NCBI GenBank assembly: GCA_014191195.1
Contig: BJGZ01000005.1
Location: forward strand, 63,557 to 127,556
Origin: Chlorobiota bacterium
GTDB taxonomy: Bacteria > Bacteroidota > Ignavibacteria > Kapaibacteriales > UBA961
Direction: 5' to 3'
Length of the DNA stretch: 64,000 nucleotides
Every line of letters begins with the position of its first letter. Positions within the stretch are counted from its first letter, which is position 1. The notes below the pieces were generated by a model that searched no databases, was not told the origin of the DNA, and was given only the letters and a program-made list of their open reading frames with translations. Below are positions 50,001-58,177 of the stretch, piece after piece. Both the position numbers and the translations under genes were made by a program.

Positions 50001-50562
50001 CATCGTTCTTTATCGAATCTATTCGTCTCATCGTATCTTTTCTTCTGGCTTTATATTTAGTAACACCAGCAGCTTCTTCGAATAAATGTCTTCTCTCATC
50101 AGTTCTATCGCTTAAAATCTTTTCAATCATTTTAAGCTCAATAACAGAATAAGCATCAGAGCCCATTCCTGTATCCATAAAAAGATCGATGATATCTTTT
50201 AATCTACATTGCGTTTTATTAAGAAAATATTGGCTTTCACCATTTCTGAATAATCTGCGAGTAATTGTAACTTCTGTATATTCGGTTGGAAGTATTTGTC
50301 TATTATTTTGAATTGTAAGAGAAACCTCTGCTAAGCCAACAGGTCTTCGAGTTCTGGTACCATTGAAAATCACATTTTCCATAGCATCCGATCTTAAAAC
50401 AGATGTTTTTTGCTCCCCTAAAGCCCATCTAATCGCATCTACTATATTTGTTTTTCCACAACCATTTGGTCCAACAATAGCAGTTAAACCATCGGAGAAT
50501 CTTAATGGAGTTTTTTGGGCAAAAGATTTAAAACCTGTTATGTCAACCGAAGATAAATACAT
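47017..50562 (-). CDS. smc: Chromosome segregation protein SMC
   Basis: An 1181-aa SMC ATPase that organises and segregates the chromosome. Walker A is GPNGCGKTN (31-39), followed by the typical DAIRWALGEQ. Two long coiled-coil arms flank a hinge at about 500-650 (GIIGLASEIVQVD, GIIRGGSTSS). The C-terminal head has the signature LLSAGEKTLTAIALLFAI and Walker B FCILDEVDAPLDD. Length is normal. A TAAATTTG element lies upstream on this strand at 50612-50619, without a good -33 box. ScpA and ScpB are not in the window. Confidence 0.97.
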   Translation of the reverse strand: MYLSSVDITGFKSFAQKTPLRFSDGLTAIVGPNGCGKTNIVDAIRWALGEQKTSVLRSDAMENVIFNGTRTRRPVGLAEVSLTIQNNRQILPTEYTEVTITRRLFRNGESQYFLNKTQCRLKDIIDLFMDTGMGSDAYSVIELKMIEKILSDRTDERRHLFEEAAGVTKYKARRKDTMRRIDSIKNDVSRVQDILREVQKNVYSLARQADKAKLHADLTKQLSSSQSWLLYSELKRIENILQSKNEEYIPLQEQLNSINIILIEAEKSRISIEHDAESFESEMKEFQDEFQNSSTAFAAMSQQKAVSNERIKAFSDAMFRAADLQKETEFLLNQAEITCEQSRQKAQNLSSECSEYEKDIQVLKDTREAAKIYAQELYKQSTAFDSEISQIDSTLSQHRSASDRTSERIAGLERRILETNSEQNQTLVSLDLLQKEITEKELLTDGFIKAVLNAEHIVSEKQFYIESLQSTITTIQQTLGDLQNEKGHHSASIEFLKNLIDTSESSVHLSSSTSWNPKGGKITLAEIIDAEESFTIAIDAALGEAGKYFVVDNQEEALAGCAELHKHNKGKSSFICSSLIPTVKPIQHYPQADGIIGLASEIVQVDEHIRNILRILLAKTIIVENANIAMELAINNKDFSFITLKGEIFSASGIIRGGSTSSSEGKNIGKREQIAKLTKTLNSINAHIIKLQQTLETSKIEFNSINIPALHDDVRKAEHEKNSFQQSVAQLMYKKEALEVSLQRQKDALVDFQQHMQNLLQSNTDDKETIEHILQNKDVLMESKQTMLSKYRIAETDLSKAEELYRAAELIIVQKKAEERVAIHEVNRLIELIKQKNDQLQFLENEQKRAHIELQSLESSIFSVNKEITEEQERLQFLKEVIANCESKSLEFKRIRNEAKEYEAKIRAEQHAIMQLIHSSALSLQQAQIEYKRIVEKAEEHSPGIDLIHIPEDWIPPADFDEIIEREKSKKITQRLQSLGNVNFLALEEYEKEHERFEFLKSQLADLSEAEGSLQDTMTEINRTAQQRFHDTFEQIKVHFKHLFSVLFSGSGEADIHLGEGDPLECSIEISAKPPGKRPQSIELLSAGEKTLTAIALLFAIYLVKPSPFCILDEVDAPLDDANIDRYLQLIRSFSDKTQFLMITHNKKTMEAADTLYGITQEEEGVSKVVSVRFTRQDIAV

Positions 50563-50785
50563 GCTTGGCTATGAAGTGAGGGAATAACTTTTCGTATATG
50601 TTGTTGGACGGCAAATTTACGATTTGTAAACCTAAGTTTTAGCTTTCTTTTCAATGCTTTTTAAAGAAGTTATCCCCATTAATGTTAAAATGTGGATAAA
50701 TAGTAATCTAAATACCTTCGTTTCTAGACTGTATCTAAAAAAATCTATTAAATTCGTGTTGATTTCTTATTACACTTTGGCCAGT

Positions 50786-52219
50786 ATGCTATATAAACTA
50801 CCATTTCATATCGTGAGATTACTCTTGCTTCTTCTGGTGCATCAACATTTGTATGCACAGATATCAGGCAGTAAAGATCCAATTATATTGAATCATGCAG
50901 ATCTTATGGAAGGGAAGGAAACTGCCTCTGGATCTATCCGGGAATTAAAAGGGAATGTAAGTATATCACAAGGCAATGTAATACTATCTTGTTCCCACGC
51001 AATCGAGTATATTCAACAAAATCTTGTTGAATTATCCGGGGATGTAATTCTTAAGCAAGGCTCATTAACATTAAGTACGCCATTTGCATTATATGATGGA
51101 AATTCACGTTTAGCAAAAGGAAGAAGTGGTGTAAAAATAGTAGATAGAGGAAAAACAGTTATTGCGCAAACAGGAGATTATTCTACATCAGAATATATAG
51201 CACGATTTTATGGGAATGTTTCTGTAGAAGATGATTCAGCTTTGATTTTTGCTGATACAGTATATTATGAGAGAGATTCAAGAAATAGTAGTGCATTTGG
51301 ACATGTTTCTGTGCTTGGCAAAAGGAATTCTGCAATAATTGAAGGTGATACTGCCTATAGTATTAATCAAGCAGGTATTACACGTATTCTAGGTAAACCT
51401 GTTTTATTCTTAATTGATAGTTCAAAAGTAAATTTGGATGAGCCTATTCTACAAAAAAAAGAAGATGAAAAGAAGGTGATTATTCAAATACCAAAAAAAA
51501 TAAAGGGAAAACAAAAATCTGTACCCAAATCAAAAGAAATTGTGAATAAAAAAGAGAGCATATCTATTCAAAAAATGAAGTATGATACTATGACTATAGA
51601 AGGTGACACCTTAGAAGTATATAGATCTTCCCAGGATATATTTAAAGCTCTAGGGAAAGTTTCAATTGCTAGGTCTGGCTTAGCTGCAATTGCAAAGATT
51701 GCGCTATTTTTACCTAAGCAGGATTCTTTGCTACTACAAGGTTCTCCTATTGTTTGGTATGATTCAACCAGACTGCAAGCTGATACAATCCATATACATA
51801 TTAAAGATAAAAAAGTTCAAAAAATTGATGCTCAGATTGATGCTTTTGCTTTGATGTCAGATGATACCATTCGAAGCGATAGATCTCAACAATTAAGTGG
51901 TAAGCATATAGAAGTTAATATTGTTAAAGATACTATTCGTTCGATAATCGCTTCAAAAGAGTCAAAAAGTTTATACTTTAAAGTAGATGAACAGGGAAAT
52001 CCAGATGGTGCAGCTAGAAATACTTCCGATTCTATAAAAGTGATGTTTAGCAAGGGGGAAATTGATAAAATTATCTGGATTGGGGGTGTACAAGGAGATG
52101 TATATCCAGAATATATCATAGAAAAACATATTCAGGATTATGATTTACCTGGTAAACCAAAATTTATAGAAAGACCCAAAAAAAGAGTAAGAAGAAATAT
52201 GAGAAATTCTAGGATTTAG
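50786..52219 (+). CDS. OstA/LptA-like LPS-transport protein
   Basis: About 477 aa from ATG 50786, which gives a signal peptide (LPFHIVRLLLLLLVHQHLYA). The frame is open to 50654. OstA-like beta-jellyroll repeats run from about residue 30 to 210 (SIRELKGNVSISQGNVILSC, VELSGDVILKQGSLTL, ARFYGNVSVEDDSA) and again from 270 to 430. A Lys-rich linker (KKIKGKQKSVPKSKEIVNKK) joins the two halves. Such proteins bridge LPS across the periplasm. Bacteroidota often encode this longer form. The last 11 bp overlap convergent nadC. Confidence 0.85.
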   Translation: MLYKLPFHIVRLLLLLLVHQHLYAQISGSKDPIILNHADLMEGKETASGSIRELKGNVSISQGNVILSCSHAIEYIQQNLVELSGDVILKQGSLTLSTPFALYDGNSRLAKGRSGVKIVDRGKTVIAQTGDYSTSEYIARFYGNVSVEDDSALIFADTVYYERDSRNSSAFGHVSVLGKRNSAIIEGDTAYSINQAGITRILGKPVLFLIDSSKVNLDEPILQKKEDEKKVIIQIPKKIKGKQKSVPKSKEIVNKKESISIQKMKYDTMTIEGDTLEVYRSSQDIFKALGKVSIARSGLAAIAKIALFLPKQDSLLLQGSPIVWYDSTRLQADTIHIHIKDKKVQKIDAQIDAFALMSDDTIRSDRSQQLSGKHIEVNIVKDTIRSIIASKESKSLYFKVDEQGNPDGAARNTSDSIKVMFSKGEIDKIIWIGGVQGDVYPEYIIEKHIQDYDLPGKPKFIERPKKRVRRNMRNSRI

Positions 52220-53078
52220 GTAGCCAGGGGTCTAGATCTAAAGAAATATCTAATGCAGCTGCAGAATGTGTAAGTGCACCCACAGAGATATAATCTACTC
52301 CTGTTTCAGCATATGCTTTAATAGTTTCTAAATGTATTCCACCAGACGTTTCTGTCTCACATCTTCCATTAACAAGTTCTACAGCAGCCCTGGTTTGAAT
52401 TGGAGTAAAGTTATCGAACATTATTCTTTGTACACCAGGACATTCTAATATCACAATAACTTGTTGAATGGTATCTGCTTCTACTTCTAAAGGTGTGTTT
52501 TCTGAGATATAATTTCTGCATAATGCGATGGCTTGATAGATGCCTCCAGCAGCAGCAATATGATTGTCTTTAATAAGTGCCATATCATATAATCCCATTC
52601 TATGATTATATCCACCACCAATTCTGACAGCATACTTATCTAATGCACGCCAACCTGGAATAGTTTTTCTTGTATCTAATATTCTTGTTTCTGTTCCACT
52701 AATTGCTGAAACATATGTATGAGTTAAAGTAGCGACGCCACTCATTCTTTGCATAAAATTAAGAGCAGTTCTTTCCCCAGATAATATATCTCTTGCTTCT
52801 CCACTTATCTTTGCGATTGGAGTCCCATTTTTAACAAAATCCCCATCTGTTAGCAATGGTTCCCATACACAAGTATTGCCACTTACTGTGTCAAAAACTA
52901 ATTTAGCTATTTCCATTCCACAAATAATTCCATCTGATTTTGCCATCAATAATCCACTAGTCCAGGCCCCTCGAATAGGGAATATACTCTCAGCAGTTAG
53001 ATCTCCGGAGTTTATATCCTCGTGTAAGGCGATTTGGATTAAACGAATTATTTCAGAATTGATAAGTTCTTTTTGCAC
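52209..53078 (-). CDS. nadC: Nicotinate-nucleotide pyrophosphorylase (carboxylating)
   Basis: A 289-aa quinolinate phosphoribosyltransferase that makes nicotinate mononucleotide from quinolinate and PRPP. Motifs are HEDINSGDLTAESIF, the PRPP/quinolinate residues in LDTRKTIPGWRALDKYAV, GGGYNHRMGLYD, LIKDNHI and VEADTIQ...IMFDN. It follows the permease gene by 26 bp. nadA and nadB are not in the window; kmo at 18.5-19.9 kb suggests quinolinate may come from tryptophan. Confidence 0.95.
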   Translation of the reverse strand: MQKELINSEIIRLIQIALHEDINSGDLTAESIFPIRGAWTSGLLMAKSDGIICGMEIAKLVFDTVSGNTCVWEPLLTDGDFVKNGTPIAKISGEARDILSGERTALNFMQRMSGVATLTHTYVSAISGTETRILDTRKTIPGWRALDKYAVRIGGGYNHRMGLYDMALIKDNHIAAAGGIYQAIALCRNYISENTPLEVEADTIQQVIVILECPGVQRIMFDNFTPIQTRAAVELVNGRCETETSGGIHLETIKAYAETGVDYISVGALTHSAAALDISLDLDPWLPKS

Positions 53079-53104
53079 TGCAAAACCTAATAGTAAAGAA
53101 TGAA

Positions 53105-54553
53105 TTATTTTGATTTATTCCAGATAAAATAGACAGGAATTCCAGCAAGAACAAGAAGAATGCCTGGTAATGTTGTTTCAGGTTTAAATAGGATTAAATC
53201 AAAGATAATAGCACATGCAAAGGCAATATATAATGCTGGTAAAAAAGGATATCCAAATGCTTTGTATGGTCTTTCTGCATCAGGCTTCTTTTTTCTTAAA
53301 ATAAAAATACCAGCAATAGTGAGGATATAAAAAATCAGTACAGCAGTAACTACATAATCTAACAATGCATTATATGTTCCCGATAAACATAATAAAGAGG
53401 CCCAAATTGCTTGAATGATTAAAGCTGTAGCGGGCACACCTTTTGTGTTTAAAGTTCCTGCTTTTGGAAAAAATAATTTGTCTTTAGCCATTGCATAATA
53501 TGCTCTTGACCCAGACAGAATAATACCATTATTGCAACCAAAAGTAGAAATCATAATTAATGCAGCCATAATAGCGACCCCACCAGATCCAAAAATTATC
53601 TCAGCTACAGCAGCGCCTACTCTATCACTTATTGCAAACTGTATTCCTCGTCCAGCAACATCTATCGCATTTGGTGAGCCATTAACAGAAAGTACATTCA
53701 TATAGGCAATATTTGCAAGAAGATATAAAACCGTTACGATTGCAGTACCTAAGAATAAACTTATCGGAATAGTTTTGCTTGGATTTTTAACCTCACCAGC
53801 TGTAAATGTGATATTATTCCAGGAATCACTAGAAAATATAGATCCAACCATAGCTGTCCCGAAAGCTGCTAATAAAGCAAGGCCTGCTAATTCAGTGATT
53901 GATCCATCAGAAGATATTGCCGATGAATGCCAAAATTCTGCAAGATTATGTGATAAAACAGAAGGATTGCCAGAAAAAAACAAACCCAAAGCAATTAAAC
54001 CCAATAAAGCTATTGTTTTAGTAAAAGTAAAAATGTTTTGAATAAATTTACCTTCTCTTACGCCCCTAAGATTGATTACAGTTAATACCCAAATACTGAT
54101 GATTGCTAAAATCTGAGCGCCACTTATTGAAAAACTACCCAGCGAAAAAAGAATATTCTTTTCATTAACAATTGGGAATAATACACCTGTATATTTTGCA
54201 AAGGCAACTGCAACAGCAGCAATTGTTCCTGTTTGAATCACAGAAAACAATGTCCAACCATATAAAAAAGCTATAAAAGGATTATATGCTTCCCTTAAAT
54301 ACACATATTGTCCACCTGCTTTTGGCATCATTCCAGCTAACTCGCCATAACTTAATGCAGCAATGAGTGTAAAAACCCCTGTTAAAGCCCATACCAATAA
54401 TACCCAGCCACCTCCACCAACAGTTCTAGAGATATCGGCACTTACGATAAAAATGCCCGAGCCAATCATTGATCCAATTACTAGCATTGTAGAATCAAAT
54501 AGACCTAAATGCCTTTTAAATTCAGTTGATTGTTGTGCAGAAGATTGGGACAT
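53105..54553 (-). CDS. APC-superfamily amino-acid permease
   Basis: A 482-aa inner-membrane transporter with about 12 membrane segments. The substrate-binding start of helix 1 is MLVIGSMIGSGIFI (near 24-37), followed by the APC motif LAGMMPKAGGQYVYLREAYN. The TFTAGEVKNPSKTIP stretch and the late helices match LAT/cationic or neutral amino-acid carriers; substrate unknown. It precedes nadC, and a shared transcript is likely. Confidence 0.9.
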   Translation of the reverse strand: MSQSSAQQSTEFKRHLGLFDSTMLVIGSMIGSGIFIVSADISRTVGGGGWVLLVWALTGVFTLIAALSYGELAGMMPKAGGQYVYLREAYNPFIAFLYGWTLFSVIQTGTIAAVAVAFAKYTGVLFPIVNEKNILFSLGSFSISGAQILAIISIWVLTVINLRGVREGKFIQNIFTFTKTIALLGLIALGLFFSGNPSVLSHNLAEFWHSSAISSDGSITELAGLALLAAFGTAMVGSIFSSDSWNNITFTAGEVKNPSKTIPISLFLGTAIVTVLYLLANIAYMNVLSVNGSPNAIDVAGRGIQFAISDRVGAAVAEIIFGSGGVAIMAALIMISTFGCNNGIILSGSRAYYAMAKDKLFFPKAGTLNTKGVPATALIIQAIWASLLCLSGTYNALLDYVVTAVLIFYILTIAGIFILRKKKPDAERPYKAFGYPFLPALYIAFACAIIFDLILFKPETTLPGILLVLAGIPVYFIWNKSK

Positions 54554-54649
54554 ATCAATTCATTATTTAATGATAAAATGTATGAGTTATACAAGAAATT
54601 AAGAAAAATTAGTGATTCATGAATACATGAAAAAAGATATATACTTAAT

Positions 54650-54682
54650 AAAGAAAAAGCCGCTTTAAGCGGCTTTTTCTTT
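54650..54682 (-). terminator. Intrinsic terminator after the enoyl-ACP reductase gene
   Basis: A 14-bp perfect stem, AAAGAAAAAGCCGC / GCGGCTTTTTCTTT, with a 5-base TTTAA loop, directly behind the stop of the reductase gene. It has T runs on both strands and separates that gene from the permease gene. Confidence 0.85.
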
Positions 54683-54683
54683 A

Positions 54684-55523
54684 TTAGCATAATCCAAATT
54701 CACTTTCAGTTGGCTGATACCACGTTATATCTACCGAATCTTCTCCGCCGTCTACTCCCAAAATCGTTCCATTAATCCATTTAGATTCTGGTTTAATTAA
54801 CAATGTAATAACATTTGCTATATCTTCGGGTGTTGTTAACTTATGATAAGGATTCCTGATAAAAGCATTTTTCATAATGATAGTATTTCCAGGAATTTTG
54901 CTTAATGCTGGTGTATTGGTAACCCCAGCTCTAATTGAATTAGCAGTGATTTCCATAGGAGCTAATTCTAATGCAAATTGGCGCATATATGATTCCATTG
55001 CGGCTTTTGCTGCCGATACAGCGCCATACATAGGAAGCACACGATTACTGCCAGCACTTGTTAATCCTAGAATCCTGCCACCTCTGCCCAATAATTCTTT
55101 GCTAAGCAAATCTTGCGTCCAATATACAACACTATTTGCCATAACATCAAGTGTCATTTCTATTTGTTTTTGATTCAGAACCTTGGTGTCTTTGTCTCCA
55201 GCTAAGGGCAGTAAACTTCCAAAAGCTAAAGAATGTAACAGTAATTTTACAGAGGCACCTGGAAATTTAGATAATTCTTCTGCAATAAATTCTATGATCT
55301 CTTTTCTTCTATCTGCGTCGGCAGCATTAACATTAAAAAAATGAGTATCAGCCCCAAGATTATTAAGCTCTGATTTCAATTCATCAACGGCTGCCAATCC
55401 AGCTGCCCTGTCTAAATGAACCCCAATAATGTGATATCCCTGTTTAGCAACTGCTAATGCAGTAGCTTTCCCGAATCCGCTGGAGCAACCTAAAATAAGT
55501 GCGTAATTTCTATGGGCAGACAT
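54684..55523 (-). CDS. Enoyl-ACP reductase-like SDR protein (FabI/FabL type)
   Basis: A 279-aa short-chain dehydrogenase. The NAD(P)-binding motif is GCSSGFG (13-19). The catalytic pattern is YGAVSAAK, a Tyr-x6-Lys spacing found in FabI/FabL enoyl reductases rather than the YxxxK of ordinary SDRs. LLLHSLAFGS and GVTNTPALSKIPGN fit the same group. Such enzymes reduce trans-2-enoyl-ACP in fatty-acid synthesis. Whether this is the main ENR or a related oxidoreductase cannot be settled here. A good promoter lies just upstream and a terminator just behind. Confidence 0.82.
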   Translation of the reverse strand: MSAHRNYALILGCSSGFGKATALAVAKQGYHIIGVHLDRAAGLAAVDELKSELNNLGADTHFFNVNAADADRRKEIIEFIAEELSKFPGASVKLLLHSLAFGSLLPLAGDKDTKVLNQKQIEMTLDVMANSVVYWTQDLLSKELLGRGGRILGLTSAGSNRVLPMYGAVSAAKAAMESYMRQFALELAPMEITANSIRAGVTNTPALSKIPGNTIIMKNAFIRNPYHKLTTPEDIANVITLLIKPESKWINGTILGVDGGEDSVDITWYQPTESEFGLC

Positions 55524-55564
55524 CTCTTATCCTTAAATCAATTGATTGTTTTTCAAAAGTAGTA

Positions 55565-55594
55565 CAAATTTAGCAGTTAGTATGGTTTTGGCAA
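55565..55594 (-). promoter_or_regulatory. Bacteroidota-type promoter of the enoyl-ACP reductase gene
   Basis: On the minus strand, TTG (complement of 55592-55594), 19 bases, then TAAATTTG (complement of 55565-55572). The predicted transcription start is near 55558, 35 bases before the ATG, where a long A/T leader ends in AAGGATAAGAG. Confidence 0.7.
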
Positions 55595-55619
55595 AACAAT
55601 ACTATATTCATTCTGCAAA

Positions 55620-56390
55620 TTAGAATAAAGTAGATTGCTTATTCTCATTAATATTTTTTAGCAATAACTTTTTCTTGCCAGGTGGAATTGTTGGAATCAA
55701 GTTTTCTATATGTATATCTAATTGTACTTCCTCTAGTAAAGAGGCGGAATTCATTTTAGGATTATTCACATCTAAGCTAACAAATTTTGATATTAGCAAA
55801 TGTTCCGGAAATGTTCTTAAAGCTGCATCTGCTTTTGATTCTGATCCCAACCAAAACAACATATCTTCTTCGTGTAAAATAGCAGGCATCCTTTCGTGAT
55901 AAGCTACAATCTTTGCATTTGCTGGAACAGTAATAATGGTAAATGAACGTAATGTTGAAAAAGTCTCTTTATCTGTCCATTCTTCCCATAATCCTGCTGC
56001 AAAAAAAGGATTTGAATGTGGCATTGACATATAAACCGGTTGTTTTTTTCCTTTAGAAGAATGAGCCCATTCAAAAAATCCAGACATAGGAACCATGCAT
56101 CTTCTTCTCTTCAAAGCATGTTTAAAACTAGGTTTTTCATGTAAGGTTTCACTTCGAGCATTTATCATTTTAGATGCCATTGATGGATCTTTGGCCCATA
56201 CAGGTATAAAGCCCCAAATCATAGGTTCTATGTGAATCTTTTGATCAGATTGATAGATAACTGGCATAATGCTTAAAGGTGTTACATTATAATTATCTGG
56301 TTTAGGTTCAAATGATTCAACTTTTTCTTTGATGTCAGAAGGAGTAAGCGATTGCTTCCAATCTCCATGTAAAGAATAACGTCCACACAT
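55620..56390 (-). CDS. SOS response-associated peptidase (SRAP/YedK-HMCES family)
   Basis: A 256-aa protein that caps abasic sites in single-stranded DNA by a Cys-linked crosslink. After Met removal, Cys2 (MCGRYSL) is the nucleophile. NVTPLSIMPVI, MINARSETLHEKPSF, CMVPMSGFFEWAHSS with the catalytic Glu, and AYHERMPAIL with the conserved His follow. It starts 2 bp after the stop of bshA, in the same orientation, so the two are probably co-transcribed. Confidence 0.94.
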   Translation of the reverse strand: MCGRYSLHGDWKQSLTPSDIKEKVESFEPKPDNYNVTPLSIMPVIYQSDQKIHIEPMIWGFIPVWAKDPSMASKMINARSETLHEKPSFKHALKRRRCMVPMSGFFEWAHSSKGKKQPVYMSMPHSNPFFAAGLWEEWTDKETFSTLRSFTIITVPANAKIVAYHERMPAILHEEDMLFWLGSESKADAALRTFPEHLLISKFVSLDVNNPKMNSASLLEEVQLDIHIENLIPTIPPGKKKLLLKNINENKQSTLF

Positions 56391-56392
56391 AA

Positions 56393-57520
56393 TTATTCAA
56401 CTTCTAATAATTTCTGATATAAAGATTCATACATTGGAACTATAAGTTGAGTATCAAAATGATCAACTGCTCTTTTTCTTGCATTATTGCTAAACTCTTG
56501 CCACTTTCTGGGATGTGTAAGTAGATCTAAAGTATATTTTGCCATCCTTTTTATATCACCTAATTCAGCTATAAAACCGGATTCATCATGAGTAATAACT
56601 TCTGGAATTCCACCTATATTCGTTGCTACTACAGGAACTCCACAGCTCATGGCCTCTAAGGCTGCTAAGCCAAAACTTTCTGATTGACTTGTTAATAAGA
56701 AAACATCAGCTGCAGATAAAATTTCAGGTAAAGCATTTTGTTTACCTAGGAATTTAACATGTTCCCAAATACCCAAATCTCTTGCTAATCGTTCGGCTTC
56801 TGCTCTATCTGGTCCATCGCCAACTAAAACTAATTTTGCTGGAAGTATTTTTAATACTTCTTGAAGTATGTAAATTGTATCTAGAACTCTTTTCACTGGA
56901 CGAAAATTAGATACATGCATTAAAATTTTCTCTTTATTTGGTGCTATCTGACCTCTTATATTTGTACATTCCATTCTATGATATACATTAGTATCTATAA
57001 AGTTTGGAATCACTATTTGCTCTGATTTAGTCATAAAGCCTGTTTTCGTTTTTTCTGCTAAGAATCTAGAAACGGCTGTTACTGCATCTGATTGATCTAA
57101 TGAAAATTTTACTAATGGAAGAAATGTAGGTTCTAATCCGATTAATGTGATATCTGTTCCGTGTAATGTTGTTACCAGTTTAAGTGTTGTTTTATCCTTT
57201 AAGATTTGCTTAGCTAAATAGCCACTAATTGCATGTGGAATCGCATAATGCACATGGAGTATATCTAAATGTTCGTATCGCACTACATCAACAATTTTGC
57301 CAGCAAGTGCTAAAGAATACAATTGAAATTCAAATAAAGGATAATTAGGTTGTTCAACTTCATGATAAAAAATATTATCTTGAAATCTGTCTAAGCGCAT
57401 TGGCTGTGCATATGTTATAAAATGCACTTCATGTCCACGTTTAGCTAATGCAATACCTAATTCGGTAGCTACAACTCCGCTACCACCATAAGTGGGATAA
57501 CAAACTATTCCAATCTTCAT
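56393..57520 (-). CDS. bshA: N-acetyl-alpha-D-glucosaminyl L-malate synthase BshA
   Basis: A 375-aa GT4-family glycosyltransferase, the first enzyme of bacillithiol synthesis, joining GlcNAc from UDP-GlcNAc to L-malate. The start [20 protein letters not shown] and the stretch [20 protein letters not shown] are typical of Bsh[18 protein letters not shown] and [20 protein letters not shown] are the GT4 donor-site motifs. bshB and bshC are not in the window. Confidence 0.92.
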   Translation of the reverse strand: MKIGIVCYPTYGGSGVVATELGIALAKRGHEVHFITYAQPMRLDRFQDNIFYHEVEQPNYPLFEFQLYSLALAGKIVDVVRYEHLDILHVHYAIPHAISGYLAKQILKDKTTLKLVTTLHGTDITLIGLEPTFLPLVKFSLDQSDAVTAVSRFLAEKTKTGFMTKSEQIVIPNFIDTNVYHRMECTNIRGQIAPNKEKILMHVSNFRPVKRVLDTIYILQEVLKILPAKLVLVGDGPDRAEAERLARDLGIWEHVKFLGKQNALPEILSAADVFLLTSQSESFGLAALEAMSCGVPVVATNIGGIPEVITHDESGFIAELGDIKRMAKYTLDLLTHPRKWQEFSNNARKRAVDHFDTQLIVPMYESLYQKLLEVE

Positions 57521-57543
57521 GATTTACCTTTAACAATTATAGA

Positions 57544-58173
57544 ATGAATACTCATAATCCTTCTGATTTTTATAATACCATAAAACAGCGTGAAAGAGCT
57601 GAAATCAAAGTTCGTGGTTCGATTTTTATCGCAACAGCTATTCCTGTATCTTCTAAAGATATGGCTCTTAAGGAATTAGATGCTTTGAGATCAGAGTATT
57701 TTGATGCTTCTCATAATTGTTTTGCTTATCGATTTGGGAAAAATGGTCTTGAATTTAGAACGTCTGATGATGGAGAACCTTCTGGATCTGCAGGAAAACC
57801 CATGCTGTTTATCTTACAGAAAAACGATGTATCAGATATTCTATTGGTAATAACTCGCTATTTTGGGGGAACTAAATTAGGAATTGGTGGATTAGCTCGT
57901 GCATATTCAGGTGCAAGTTCTTTGGTATTAGAATCATGTATCAAAGTGCCAATATTTTCAAGTGCTGATATAAAAGTTTTTTGCACATATGATGATGTTT
58001 CAGCAGTTAAAAAAGTGATTGATGAATATGCTTTGTATCATGATTCTCATTATCATGATGCAATCGAGTTTATAGCAAAAATACCTTTATCCAAAATTGA
58101 AGAATTTTGTGATGCAATTGTCTCTGTTTCTGCTGGAAGAGCAGGTACTGTTATACAAAAGAATGATAATTAA
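57544..58173 (+). CDS. YigZ/IMPACT family protein
   Basis: A 209-aa protein of the YigZ/IMPACT family (UPF0029). The N-terminal domain carries VRGSIFIATAIPVSS, SHNCFAYRFG and SDDGEPSGSAGKPML, then ILLVITRYFGGTKLGIGGL, the family signature. The C-terminal UPF0029 domain is weaker. Its role is not established in bacteria; links to translation control are proposed for the eukaryotic member. It diverges from bshA by 23 bp and meets purL tail to tail after 4 bp. Confidence 0.9.
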   Translation: MNTHNPSDFYNTIKQRERAEIKVRGSIFIATAIPVSSKDMALKELDALRSEYFDASHNCFAYRFGKNGLEFRTSDDGEPSGSAGKPMLFILQKNDVSDILLVITRYFGGTKLGIGGLARAYSGASSLVLESCIKVPIFSSADIKVFCTYDDVSAVKKVIDEYALYHDSHYHDAIEFIAKIPLSKIEEFCDAIVSVSAGRAGTVIQKNDN

Positions 58174-58177
58174 TCAT

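Noticed and set aside
53105-54690. A 61-codon minus-strand frame overlapping the permease start (54505-54690)
   Set aside because: It runs through the terminator and into the permease gene in another frame; it has no domain or conserved features.
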